64,000 nt of DNA from Robertmurraya sp047302285 (lineage in GTDB: Bacteria > Bacillota > Bacilli > Bacillales > Cytobacillaceae), in NCBI RefSeq assembly GCF_047302285.1, contig NZ_CP154845.1:930001-994000 (forward strand). Direction: 5' to 3'. Below are positions 33,146 through 41,386 of the stretch, one piece after another. The notes below the pieces were generated by a model. The model made no database searches. It was not told the DNA's origin and saw only the letters and a program-made list of their open reading frames with translations. Numbering within the stretch: the stretch's first letter is position 1; the number at the start of each line of letters is the position of its first letter. A program made the position numbers and the translations under genes.

Positions 33146-33859
33146 TTATGAACTCAAACTTTCAACGAGAAGATAAATACCTGTAAAACTCAAAAGGATA
33201 TATGTAATTATTTTGAAAATCCGTTGATTAAGATGTTTGAAAATAATCTGACCTATAATCAAACCTAAAAATACAATCGGAATTGCAAAAATACTTGATT
33301 CCCAAATTAATTTATTAGTACCAGAAATGACTATTTGAGTAATTAGACTAATAAAGTAAATAAACAGATAGAAGGCTAAAGTAGTTGCTCTTAACTTCCC
33401 TTTTTCAGTGTCAGTTCCTGAAAAGTAAAGTAATAACGGAGGACCTGGCATCCCAATACTTGTTGTTAAAAGACCAGATAACCCACCGACTATGAGATCC
33501 CTAATACGAGTTGACGTTATTCTAAAATTAACTATTAATAACAATGTTACTACTAAGAGCAGTACACTAACGCCTATTTTAAAAGCGTTAATGTTAATGG
33601 AAATAAAGACTAATATACCAAAAGGTACACCCACTATACTTCCAATAATAAACCTCCTTAAAAGTGAGAAATCAATGTCTGTACTTATATTCCGTATTAA
33701 TGAAATTGAAATAAGTAATGATAAAATGATGTTTATTTGTATCGCTTCTTGCGGAAGAAACAATATCAATAATAAAGGTGTCGCCATTATGGAAAATCCA
33801 AAACCTGTACTTGTTTGCAGGACAGAAGCCACTAATATGATACATAAGAAAATAAACAC
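33146..33859 (-). CDS. TauE/SafE (TSUP) family permease
   Basis: A 237-residue protein with about eight membrane helices. The start VLQTSTGFGFSIMATPLLLI and the middle GGLSGLLTTSIGMPGPPLLLYF are the two TSUP repeat signatures. The family exports sulfite, sulfoacetate or related anions; Bacillus members are mostly uncharacterised. The GTG start at 33859 has GGGGAG only 3 bases away, so initiation may be weak, but no other start fits the frame. It stands alone with its own terminator. Confidence 0.85.
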   Translation of the reverse strand: MFIFLCIILVASVLQTSTGFGFSIMATPLLLILFLPQEAIQINIILSLLISISLIRNISTDIDFSLLRRFIIGSIVGVPFGILVFISININAFKIGVSVLLLVVTLLLIVNFRITSTRIRDLIVGGLSGLLTTSIGMPGPPLLLYFSGTDTEKGKLRATTLAFYLFIYFISLITQIVISGTNKLIWESSIFAIPIVFLGLIIGQIIFKHLNQRIFKIITYILLSFTGIYLLVESLSS

Positions 33860-34168
33860 AGTCTCCCCATTTGACCTCCAATAATATTTTAAGCTACTAG
33901 TATTGTATCATTGATTAATTTTCTCTTTAAATTAATCAACCAGCTTCGTTTGTTTAATTACAGTCCTTCACAACTTTTCACTTATTTTAGAATACGATTA
34001 CTCACTTGGCTGATTTAAATCAGCATAGCAAATCACGTACTAACTAAAACAATAAATAGTATTTTGACAATAGCTGTTTTATGTTATTTGGGTTGCGATT
34101 TTGCCTGTTCGCCATCGTAATTTCGTTCTGCAAGTAGATTAGGAACCCGTATTATTGCGCAAGCCTCT
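33860..34168. other. Intergenic stretch without recognisable gene
   Basis: AT-rich spacer. It contains the 16-bp perfect palindrome GCTGATTTAAATCAGC at 34009-34024. A short open stretch on the minus strand near 34090-34160 (reading RVPNLLAERNYDGEQAKSQP) could be a gene scrap, but I cannot identify it. Confidence 0.4.
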
Positions 34169-34522
34169 TTAGTTCCCCACATTTTTCTGCTTCATTTTTT
34201 CCCTTTTATGAATCATATGATTGGTTCCCCATTCATGCATCGCGTTTAAAATCGGTTCTAGGCTTCTTCCATATTCTGTAATCGTATATTCGACTTTGGG
34301 TGGCACCTGCGGATACACTTTTCGTTCGATGATATCTTCCTCTTCCAAGTCCCTTAATTGGTTCGTTAGCATTTTCTGCGTAATTCCAGGAACACTACGT
34401 TTCAACTCACTAAATCTTTGAGTACCATTCTTTAATAAGTGCAATAATATAAGGGGTTTCCATTTTCCAACTAAAATCCCTAAAGCATCGTCGACACGAC
34501 ATAATTCTGGTTCAATTTTCAT
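34169..34522 (-). CDS. HxlR family transcriptional regulator
   Basis: A 117-residue winged-helix protein. The N-terminal CRVDDALGILVGKWKPLILL and IPGxTQKMLTNQLRDLEEED region is the HxlR signature, and the single cysteine near residue 8 is where YodB- and HypR-type members sense quinones, diamide or hypochlorite. Ribosome site GGAGGAAG precedes the ATG. It is divergent from an LLM-type oxidoreductase and FMN reductase pair, its likely targets. Confidence 0.9.
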   Translation of the reverse strand: MKIEPELCRVDDALGILVGKWKPLILLHLLKNGTQRFSELKRSVPGITQKMLTNQLRDLEEEDIIERKVYPQVPPKVEYTITEYGRSLEPILNAMHEWGTNHMIHKREKMKQKNVGN

Positions 34523-34535
34523 TTTGTCTTCCTCC

Positions 34536-34559
34536 TATAGTATCCTTTTGTATACTATA
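34536..34559. promoter_or_regulatory. Inverted repeat in the hxlR/LLM divergent promoter
   Basis: ATAGTAT (34537-34543) and ATACTAT (34552-34558) are inverted arms 8 bases apart, resembling YodB/HxlR-type sites built on TACTATA-like halves. They overlap the hxlR promoter and ribosome-site region. Confidence 0.6.
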
Positions 34560-34650
34560 CCACTTGAAAGTGCGTACTTCATTAATAGATAGTTATAAGT
34601 AATAATAACATGGACAGAGAAATAGAAAAACTAGTAGGAAGGTTGATCAC

Positions 34651-35709
34651 ATGGAAAAGTATCGGATTGATCCAAGTAAAGGATTAGAATTTGGGATTTA
34701 TACTTTAGCAGACCATCTCTCAAATCCACATACAGGGGAACGGATTTCAGCTCAACAAAGGGTTCATGAAATTATCGAGTTAGCGAAGCTTGCTGATGAA
34801 GCGGGAATCGATTTTTTTAGTGTGGGAGAAAGCCATCAAGAATATTTTGTAGCACAAGCCCATTCAGTCTTATTATCTGCGATTGCACAAGCAACAAAAA
34901 ATATTAAAATTGGAAGCTCATCTACGATTATTAGTACATCTGATCCAGTCAGAGTATATGAAGACTTTGCGACGATTGATTTAATTTCAGATGGCCGTGC
35001 AGAAATTGTGGCTGGACGTGCATCTCGTATTGGTCTGTATGATTTACTAGGGTATGATGTTCGAGATTATGAAGCGCTTTTTGAAGAGAAATTTGATTTA
35101 TTATTAAAATTAAATGAAGAAGAAGTGGTGAACTGGAGCGGACAATTCAGACCAGCATTAAAAAATGCGAGAGTATTACCACGCCCAAAAAATGGTTCAC
35201 TTCCGATCTGGAGAGCAGTTGGGGGAACACCAGCAAGTGCAATGAAGGCGGGATACGCAGGGGTACCGATGACATTAGCAGCATTAGGCGGTCCAGCAAG
35301 TATTTTTAAAAGAACGATCGATGCATATCGCGAGGTAGCGGAAAATAATGGCTTTGACCCAGCTACATTGCCAGTAGCAACAACCGGCTTTTTCTTTGCC
35401 GCTGACACGACTCAAGAAGCGATGAGAGAGATGTATCCATATATTAACGAAGGAATGAAACTAACCAATGGAAATGGATTTCCGAAGCAAGCATTCGCCC
35501 AAGCTCCTGATAAGCGCAATGTCATTAATGTGGGAAGTCCACAAGAAATTATTGAAAAAATTCTTTATCAACATGAACTCTTTGGTCATCAACGTTATCT
35601 TGCTCAAATGGACTTCGGTGGCGTGCCGTTCGATAAATTAGCGAAAAATGTGGAGATTATCGCAACAGACATTTTACCGGCCATTCGAAAATATACAGCA
35701 AAAAAATAG
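34651..35709 (+). CDS. LLM class flavin-dependent oxidoreductase
   Basis: A 352-residue luciferase-like monooxygenase (TIM barrel). Recognisable parts are FGIYTLADH, ELAKLADEAGIDFFSVGESH, KIGSSSTIISTSDPVRVYED, DLISDGRAEIVAGRAS and LPIWRAVGGTPASAMKAGYAGV. It oxidises a substrate with reduced FMN and oxygen. The FMN reductase gene begins 11 bp later and could supply FMNH2. A divergent HxlR regulator probably controls the pair. The substrate is unknown. Confidence 0.9.
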   Translation: MEKYRIDPSKGLEFGIYTLADHLSNPHTGERISAQQRVHEIIELAKLADEAGIDFFSVGESHQEYFVAQAHSVLLSAIAQATKNIKIGSSSTIISTSDPVRVYEDFATIDLISDGRAEIVAGRASRIGLYDLLGYDVRDYEALFEEKFDLLLKLNEEEVVNWSGQFRPALKNARVLPRPKNGSLPIWRAVGGTPASAMKAGYAGVPMTLAALGGPASIFKRTIDAYREVAENNGFDPATLPVATTGFFFAADTTQEAMREMYPYINEGMKLTNGNGFPKQAFAQAPDKRNVINVGSPQEIIEKILYQHELFGHQRYLAQMDFGGVPFDKLAKNVEIIATDILPAIRKYTAKK

Positions 35710-35720
35710 GGGGACTCGAG

Positions 35721-36287
35721 ATGAAAATAGTAGGAATTTCTGGCTCTATTGTTGGTTCTAAAACAAGAACAGCGATGAATTATTTATCTGAAGAAATCTC
35801 AGCAAAATATCCGGAAGTAGATTTTTCCATTATTGATTTAGCAGATTATGATCTGCAATTTAGTGATGGCAGAAATTATTTGGAGTATGAGGGTGACACT
35901 GGTTTTGTCACGAAAGAAATCATGGAAGCTGATGCGATTATAATTGGAACCCCGATTTTTCAAGCATCGATTCCAGGTACATTAAAGAATCTTTTTGATC
36001 TCTTACCTGTACAAGCGTTTCGAGATAAAGTAGTAGGCATGTTTGTGACTGCAGGTTCAGCTAAGCATTATTTAGTTGCTGAACAGCAAATGAAGCCGAT
36101 TTTGTCCTATATGAAGGCGCAAATTGTTCAAACCTATGTCTTTATTGAGGAAAAAGATTTTCATCGTAAGGAAATCGTCAATGATGATGTGATTTTTCGG
36201 ATGGAACGATTGCTTGAGGACACGATTGTGTTGACGGAAACTTATCAGAGCATTCGTCAGGCAAAAGAGGATGCATACGACTTTTAA
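35721..36287 (+). CDS. NADPH-dependent FMN reductase
   Basis: A 188-residue flavodoxin-fold protein. It opens with VGISGSIVGSKTRTAMNYL (FMN phosphate loop), followed by DAIIIGTPIFQASIPGTLKN and LFDLLP, as in the SsuE/MsuE family. It reduces FMN for the flavin-dependent monooxygenase encoded just upstream. Ribosome site GGGGGACTCGAG precedes the ATG. The two genes form a two-component monooxygenase. Confidence 0.88.
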   Translation: MKIVGISGSIVGSKTRTAMNYLSEEISAKYPEVDFSIIDLADYDLQFSDGRNYLEYEGDTGFVTKEIMEADAIIIGTPIFQASIPGTLKNLFDLLPVQAFRDKVVGMFVTAGSAKHYLVAEQQMKPILSYMKAQIVQTYVFIEEKDFHRKEIVNDDVIFRMERLLEDTIVLTETYQSIRQAKEDAYDF

Positions 36288-36442
36288 AATAGCTGTCTGC
36301 ATATTGGTTGATTGATTTCGATATTCGTGGTTTAATTTTTTATATGAATTTTTTATACTTTTAGGTTTAAAAAGACTTTGAGCATTGTGGTGTGGCAGTC
36401 AAAGCATCCGGGCATGCTAATGACGTTCAAAGGAGAAGAAAG

Positions 36443-36751
36443 ATGACAATATTGGAAGGAATCCTTAGCATACAGCGAATTAAAGGGTCAGATATCATGC
36501 TATTGAATGATACCCCTCTCGTAAAATCATTATCTCATTTCAATGAAAAAGAGATTACACTCACGATTGAGAGTGAATCGAACTCGTCCCAAACATTTTC
36601 TGGTGTAGCGGAAGTTTTTTACTTTGAAGGACACCAGCAATACCATAGAGGGATAAAATACGTAAGTGATTTTTTCATTGACGATGTGGATATCGTGGAT
36701 TGGTTGGAAAGACTAGAGGGTAAATACATTAAACTGACCATTTTAGCGTAA
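36443..36751 (+). CDS. Hypothetical protein, about 102 residues
   Basis: Start ATG 36443 is set by AAAGGAG 7 bases upstream. The protein is soluble, acidic and beta-rich (MTILEGILSIQRIKGSDIML start, FYFEGHQQYHRGIKYVSDFF later). No motif that I recognise. The next gene (DUF1450) begins 17 bp after the stop with its own strong ribosome site, so it may belong to the yuzB-yumC unit. Confidence 0.6.
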   Translation: MTILEGILSIQRIKGSDIMLLNDTPLVKSLSHFNEKEITLTIESESNSSQTFSGVAEVFYFEGHQQYHRGIKYVSDFFIDDVDIVDWLERLEGKYIKLTILA

Positions 36752-36768
36752 AAGGAGGTGAAGCAGCT

Positions 36769-37014
36769 ATGGGCATTGTTGTAGTGGAGATATGTGACGG
36801 TAGCCTTATTAATGAATTACCCATTGAAGAGATACTGGAAGAAGAATACCCAGAAGTGGCAGTGCTCGAAAGTAGCTGCTTATCTTTCTGTGGGATGTGC
36901 GCAAAAAGACCGTATGCACTTGTTAATGGAAAGCGCATCTTTGCGAAAACAGCAGAAGAGTGCTTGGAGCTGATCAAAAAACAAATTGAAATTGAATTGG
37001 CTATATATGCTTAA
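36769..37014 (+). CDS. yuzB: DUF1450 family protein (YuzB-like)
   Basis: An 81-residue protein with the cysteine pattern of DUF1450: C in VEICDGS, then SSCLSFCGMC and RPYALVNGKRIFAKT. The four cysteines suggest an iron-sulfur or zinc site, but the role is unknown. A perfect AAAGGAGGTG precedes the ATG. The ferredoxin reductase gene yumC follows after 39 bp, and in Bacillus subtilis yuzB also lies in the yumC area, supporting a redox role. Confidence 0.85.
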   Translation: MGIVVVEICDGSLINELPIEEILEEEYPEVAVLESSCLSFCGMCAKRPYALVNGKRIFAKTAEECLELIKKQIEIELAIYA

Positions 37015-37053
37015 AGTGTAAACAGCTTAGAAACAGGCAAGGAGGAAGTAAGA

Positions 37054-38049
37054 TTGAAAGAAGATCAAAAGGTGTATGACGTCACCATTATTGGCGGTGG
37101 TCCTGTAGGAATGTTCACGGCGTTCTATGGAGGGATGAGACAGTTATCTGTCAAGATTATCGAAAGTCTTCCCCAATTAGGAGGCCAGCTCGCGACTCTT
37201 TATCCAGAGAAGTTTATTTATGATGTGGCCGGTTTTCCAAAGGTTCGTGCGCAAGAGCTTGTCGACCGACTGAAAGAGCAAATGTCTGTTTTTTCACAGA
37301 CGGTTGTGTTAGGACAAACCGTTGAAAAAGTGGAAAAGGAAGAGAGTGGTACCTTCACATTAACCACAAATGAGGAGATTCACTATTCGAAAGCCGTTAT
37401 CATTACAGCTGGTGTTGGTGCATTCCAACCGCGTCGAATTGAATTAGAAAATGGTTCGCAATACGAAGGGAAGAACCTGGACTACTTTATTGATGATTTA
37501 AACAAGTTTGCTGATCAAAAGGTGATTGTGTTTGGTGGTGGAGATTCAGCGGTAGATTGGTCACTCATGCTTGAACCGATTGCTGAGAAGGTGTCTATTG
37601 TTCATCGTCGTGATAAATTCCGTGCTCATGAACATAGTGTGGAGAACCTTCAAAATTCAAAAGTCGATATTAAAACTCCATATGTACCGGCTGAATTGAT
37701 TGGTGATGACGAGAAAATCCACCAAGTCGTACTCCAGAATGTAACAACCGAGGAGAAAGAAACTCTAGATGTGGATGCGGTTATCGTTAATTACGGGTTC
37801 GTCTCTGCATTAGGTCCAATTAAAGAGTGGGGCTTAAATATTGAGAGAAATTCGATCATCGTCAATTCAAAAATGGAAACGAATATTCCAGGCATCTATG
37901 CAGTCGGAGACATTTGTACGTACGATGGAAAGGTGAAGCTGATTGCGAGTGGATTTGGCGAAGCGCCGGTGGCGATTAACGCAGCGAAACATTATGTAGA
38001 TCCATCAGCGAAGAAGCATGTTCCACATAGTTCAGATATGTTCAAATAA
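37054..38049 (+). CDS. yumC: Ferredoxin/flavodoxin-NADP+ reductase, YumC type
   Basis: A 331-residue thioredoxin-reductase-like flavoprotein without the redox CxxC. FAD binding is TIIGGGPVGMFTAFYGG, NADPH binding is VIVFGGGDSAVDWSL, and the C-terminal IYAVGDICTYDGKVKLIASG is conserved. It moves electrons between NADPH and ferredoxin or flavodoxin and is essential in Bacillus subtilis. The TTG start follows AGGAGG by 8 bases. A terminator hairpin follows. Confidence 0.93.
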   Translation: MKEDQKVYDVTIIGGGPVGMFTAFYGGMRQLSVKIIESLPQLGGQLATLYPEKFIYDVAGFPKVRAQELVDRLKEQMSVFSQTVVLGQTVEKVEKEESGTFTLTTNEEIHYSKAVIITAGVGAFQPRRIELENGSQYEGKNLDYFIDDLNKFADQKVIVFGGGDSAVDWSLMLEPIAEKVSIVHRRDKFRAHEHSVENLQNSKVDIKTPYVPAELIGDDEKIHQVVLQNVTTEEKETLDVDAVIVNYGFVSALGPIKEWGLNIERNSIIVNSKMETNIPGIYAVGDICTYDGKVKLIASGFGEAPVAINAAKHYVDPSAKKHVPHSSDMFK

Positions 38050-38066
38050 TTTTATTTGCGGACTGT

Positions 38067-38114
38067 TTCAAGTGTGAAGGAAGGACTGTTCATTTCACAC
38101 TTGAATATTTTTAT
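38067..38114 (+). terminator. Terminator of yumC
   Basis: TTCAAGTGTGAA and TTCACACTTGAA pair over 12 bases and are followed by TATTTTTAT. Confidence 0.8.
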
Positions 38115-38188
38115 ACTTTTTAGTTGAAAAAGTTTAAAAAAGAAAATACAATAAAAGAGTAAACATTACATATTGGGAGGAATTAATA

Positions 38189-38800
38189 ATGGCTAAGTAT
38201 GAATTACCAGCATTACCATATGCAAACAATGCACTTGCACCACATATTGACGAACAAACAATGATGATTCACCATGATCGTCATCATGCAACATATGTAA
38301 ATAACTTAAATGCAGCACTTGAAGGTCATGATGATCTAGCTAGCAAGTCTGTTGAAGAGTTAATTGCTAATCTTGATGCAGTTCCTGAAAGCATCCGTAC
38401 AGCTGTAAGAAATAACGGTGGCGGACATGCAAACCATAGTCTATTTTGGACTCTTCTTTCACCAAATGGTGGCGGAAATCCAACAGGTGAAGTAGCAGAA
38501 GCAATTAACAGTGCTTTCGGAAGCTTTGATGCATTTAAAGCTGAATTTGCTAAAGCAGGAGCTACTCGTTTTGGTTCTGGTTGGGCATGGTTGATTGTGG
38601 AAAATGGTCAACTTGCTGTTACAAGTACACCAAATCAAGATAGCCCATTAATGGAAGGTAAAACACCAATTCTTGGTCTTGACGTTTGGGAGCATGCTTA
38701 CTACTTAAATTATCAAAACAGACGCCCTGATTACATTCAAGCATTCTTTAATGTTGTAAATTGGGATGAAGTTAATAAATTATTTGCAGCAGCGAAATAA
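38189..38800 (+). CDS. sodA: Superoxide dismutase [Mn]
   Basis: A 203-residue cytoplasmic dismutase. Metal ligands are in MMIHHDRHHATYVNNL, in the GGGHANHSLFW helix and in LDVWEHAYYLNYQNRRPDY. The GGGHANH and DVWEHAYY signatures favour the Mn/Fe family with the manganese-type Gly and Gln arrangement. Ribosome site GGGAGG precedes ATG. It converts superoxide to peroxide. A 15-bp perfect terminator separates it from the convergent SufR-like gene. Codon use is markedly A/T-ending, as in a highly expressed gene. Confidence 0.95.
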   Translation: MAKYELPALPYANNALAPHIDEQTMMIHHDRHHATYVNNLNAALEGHDDLASKSVEELIANLDAVPESIRTAVRNNGGGHANHSLFWTLLSPNGGGNPTGEVAEAINSAFGSFDAFKAEFAKAGATRFGSGWAWLIVENGQLAVTSTPNQDSPLMEGKTPILGLDVWEHAYYLNYQNRRPDYIQAFFNVVNWDEVNKLFAAAK

Positions 38801-38810
38801 GAAGAATTTA

Positions 38811-38848
38811 AAGAAGCTCGGATCCAGCGGATCCGAGCTTCTTATTAT
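38811..38848. terminator. Bidirectional terminator between sodA and the SufR-like gene
   Basis: AAGAAGCTCGGATCC and GGATCCGAGCTTCTT form a 15-bp perfect stem with loop AGC, followed by ATTAT. Confidence 0.9.
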
Positions 38849-39474
38849 GATTTAAGCGTGATCAAAAATCGACAATGATCATTTCCATCTGTTTTGCAGC
38901 TTGCTCTGCGAACATGATCAGTGCCTAGGACGCTTTTGAGGATGTTCGTTTCACATTGACAAGCTGTTTTATACTGATTGGCCACTGCAATGATGGGGCA
39001 ATTATATTCGATCAGTTCAAAAGTGTTCTCGTTGATTTGAGAGACATCTGCCATATATCCTTTTTCGTTTTGAATCGCGACAATTTCTTCAATTTTTTCA
39101 ACAGCATTTTTTTGTGATAATCGCTGTGTATACTCAGACGCTAAGCGTTCTTCTCTTTTGTGGAATAAATCATCAATCGATTCTTCCCCGTATATCGCTT
39201 CAATATCTTGTAAAAACTCAAGCGTGATGCCTTCATAATTTTTCGGAAAAAGTGTTTCACCTTTATCGGTTAAAAGGTAGATTTGCAGAGGCCGCCCAAT
39301 CGGCTGTTTCACTTCTTTTGATGAAATGAGCTTATCTTTCTGGAGGCTATCAAGATGTTTTCTGACGGCCATATGAGAGATATTTAATTCCTCGGTCAGA
39401 TCATTCACAGTTAATGAGACTTGCTTCTTTAGCAATTGAAGAATTCGATCCTTCGTTGAAATTTTGGTCGCCAT
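38845..39474 (-). CDS. SufR-like winged-helix regulator with C-terminal cysteines
   Basis: About 209 residues. The N-terminal DeoR/ArsR-like helix-turn-helix reads KISTKDRILQLLKKQ, SLTVNDLTEELNISHMAVRK and IGRPLQIYLLTDKGE. The C-terminal domain has cysteines in EYNCPI, KTACQCET, ASCKTD and HCRF, close to the arrangement that holds an iron-sulfur cluster in SufR. An Fe-S or redox-sensing repressor is likely. ATG 39474 is chosen for GAGGTG 6 bases upstream. Its neighbours are sodA and yumC. Confidence 0.82.
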   Translation of the reverse strand: MATKISTKDRILQLLKKQVSLTVNDLTEELNISHMAVRKHLDSLQKDKLISSKEVKQPIGRPLQIYLLTDKGETLFPKNYEGITLEFLQDIEAIYGEESIDDLFHKREERLASEYTQRLSQKNAVEKIEEIVAIQNEKGYMADVSQINENTFELIEYNCPIIAVANQYKTACQCETNILKSVLGTDHVRRASCKTDGNDHCRFLITLKS

Positions 39475-39551
39475 GTCAAACACCTCGATTCTCAATTTAT
39501 TATGACTAATTATACTAGAAAGTATAAAAAATTGAAAGAATCACTAAAAGA

Positions 39552-39571
39552 CCACCCTCAAAAAAGGGTGG
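39552..39571 (-). terminator. Terminator for the minus-strand small genes
   Basis: CCACCCT and AGGGTGG form a stem with a 6-base loop; on the minus strand it is followed by TCTTTTAG. Confidence 0.7.
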
Positions 39572-39580
39572 CCAAGTTAC

Positions 39581-39694
39581 TTATTTATTCTTAAAGTAAT
39601 CCATAAAAGCTTGAGAAATCTCAATTCCTTGATAGACCAATAACGAAATCGAAGTGAAAGATAAAAAACCAATCATCAAATAGCGAATCCACAT
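39581..39694 (-). CDS. 37-residue single-pass membrane protein
   Basis: A small gene below usual length limits. AAAGGGGGTAAAAG gives a strong ribosome site before ATG 39694. The product starts MWIRYLMIGFLSFTSISLLV, one membrane helix, followed by a short polar tail ending in MDYFKNK. It is followed by a terminator hairpin and preceded on the same strand, after a 25-bp gap, by another small membrane protein gene. Family and function are unknown. Confidence 0.7.
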   Translation of the reverse strand: MWIRYLMIGFLSFTSISLLVYQGIEISQAFMDYFKNK

Positions 39695-39719
39695 AAACTT
39701 TTACCCCCTTTGTTCATGA

Positions 39720-40049
39720 TTAAATAAATGAAAAGGGAGCTTTAACCACATAATTCGATTGAAAACGGATGGGCGTTAACATGGCAATGATTTTCTTATA
39801 GCGAATGAATAGGTGAAGCAATGAAATACTCATCAGCATAAAGAAAACAAAAGTTGGCATGAAAGACGTTGATGATGAGACGAATTTCAAACTATCATCA
39901 AGAGGATGACCAGAATGAGCTTCGGAAAATTCATTCGAATGATTATCGATAGCAATATCAATTTTATAATGATTGATAAGATGTTCAGTATGACTAAAGG
40001 AGAAAATGGAGAAGAACAAAATAAAAGCTATTATGATAGATTTTTTCAT
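39720..40049 (-). CDS. Small exported/membrane protein, His-rich
   Basis: About 109 residues from ATG 40049, which has GGGGTGTGGAG just upstream; a longer frame to 40136 lacks a ribosome site. It starts with a signal-like helix (MKKSIIIAFILFFSIFSFSH), then a polar segment with several histidines (HTEHLINHYK, DNHSNEFSEAHSGH) and a second membrane helix before a basic tail. The histidines could bind metal. It is co-directional with the 37-residue membrane gene. Not recognised. Confidence 0.65.
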   Translation of the reverse strand: MKKSIIIAFILFFSIFSFSHTEHLINHYKIDIAIDNHSNEFSEAHSGHPLDDSLKFVSSSTSFMPTFVFFMLMSISLLHLFIRYKKIIAMLTPIRFQSNYVVKAPFSFI

Positions 40050-40208
40050 TGCTCCACACCCCTTTTTTAGTATGTTAACATCATACACCAGTTGTAAAGA
40101 TTGTAAAACTAATATCGTCCGCAATTTTTGACACATTTCCTGATAAAAGAAGGAAAATAACTTTTTTCATGGAATTTAAATAGAATCAAAGATTTATCGA
40201 GGTGAAAA

Positions 40209-41057
40209 ATGGACTATACGATCTTAAATACAATTGTTTCGTGCATGGCAACAAATGATGAGATGTCATCCATTCAAAGAATACAAACAGAACATCGGAT
40301 AAAACTGGTTGAGAGCTGGGGAATAACGGAGGGGAGTAAAGTTCTCGAAATCGGCTGTGGACAAGGTGATACAACTGCTGTACTAGCCTATTTTGTTGGA
40401 GAAAAAGGATTTGTTCAAGGAATCGATATCGCTTCACCTACTTATGGTGCGCCCATTTCGCTTGGAGATTCTGCGGAATACTTAATGAAATCGTCGTTAG
40501 GTAAGCAAATTAAAATAGATTTTGAGGTGGACATCCTTGCCTCAGATGACTTGGGTTTTCCGGAACAGTACTTTGATTATATTGTATTTTCTCAGTGTTC
40601 CTGGTACTTATCATCCTTTGACGAATTATTTGAACTGATGAAAAAAGTGAAAAGATGGGGGAAGAAGCTCTGTTTTGCAGAATGGGATTTAAGAATTCAA
40701 ACGATTGAGCAGTACCCTCATTTGCTTTCAATTATGATTCAGGCTCAATACGAAGCTTTTAAGAAAAACAGTGAAGCAAATGTAAGAACACTTATCACAT
40801 ATGATGATGCAAGGGAGATTGTGGAGCGTGCTGGTTGGAATATTCTAAGGGAAGAAATGATTGTTTCACCTGAGATGCACGATGGAAAATGGGAAGTCCA
40901 GATGGTTCTTGCAGATATTGAGGGAGAATTGAATCGAACCATTGATATGCCTCAAAAAATGAAAGAGCTTATTCGCTCGGAAATAAAGCTGTTACGTAGT
41001 GCAGTGAATGGTTCAGAAATAAAGCCATTATCCGTTTTTACCTTTATTGCGGAATAG
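40209..41057 (+). CDS. Class I SAM-dependent methyltransferase
   Basis: A 282-residue protein. Motif I is VLEIGCGQGDTTAVLA, motif II is FVQGIDIASP, and FDYIVFSQCSWYLSSFDEL is the later Rossmann strand. A helical insert after residue 90 probably shapes the substrate pocket. Ribosome site GAGGTG lies 4-5 bases before the ATG. A decayed GNAT lies directly downstream. Acceptor unknown. Confidence 0.83.
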   Translation: MDYTILNTIVSCMATNDEMSSIQRIQTEHRIKLVESWGITEGSKVLEIGCGQGDTTAVLAYFVGEKGFVQGIDIASPTYGAPISLGDSAEYLMKSSLGKQIKIDFEVDILASDDLGFPEQYFDYIVFSQCSWYLSSFDELFELMKKVKRWGKKLCFAEWDLRIQTIEQYPHLLSIMIQAQYEAFKKNSEANVRTLITYDDAREIVERAGWNILREEMIVSPEMHDGKWEVQMVLADIEGELNRTIDMPQKMKELIRSEIKLLRSAVNGSEIKPLSVFTFIAE

Positions 41058-41076
41058 ATGGTGCGGGAGAAGCGTT

Positions 41077-41351
41077 ATGAAACATGAAGTAATCATAATG
41101 AGGAAGGTAAATTAATTGCTTTTGGCTATGTATGTGGAATGGGTTTAGAACATGGGTATATGGAAGATATCATCGTTCATCCAAACTATCAAGGTCAGGG
41201 AATCGGCATAAAATTGGTAAAAGAACTATTACATGAATCTGAACGATTTGGTTTAGGCATTGTGACCGTCACCTACGAAGAGGAAAATACAAATTTTTAT
41301 CAGTTAGCGGGTTTCACGCCAGGTTCAGGTGGGGTATGGCAGTCGGATTAA
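41077..41351 (+). pseudogene. GNAT acetyltransferase remnant
   Basis: ATG 41077 with GGGAG upstream opens with MKHEVII, then after a shift near 41097 the frame reads NEEGKLIAFGYVCGMGLEHG and YMEDIIVHPNYQGQGIG. That is a complete GNAT second half, including the acetyl-CoA loop and a late NFYQLAGF motif. The N-terminal third is missing. Total length is about 90 codons against a usual 130-150. Confidence 0.75.
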
Positions 41352-41386
41352 GAATGTAGAGGACAGAAGAAAATACAATCTGTCCT

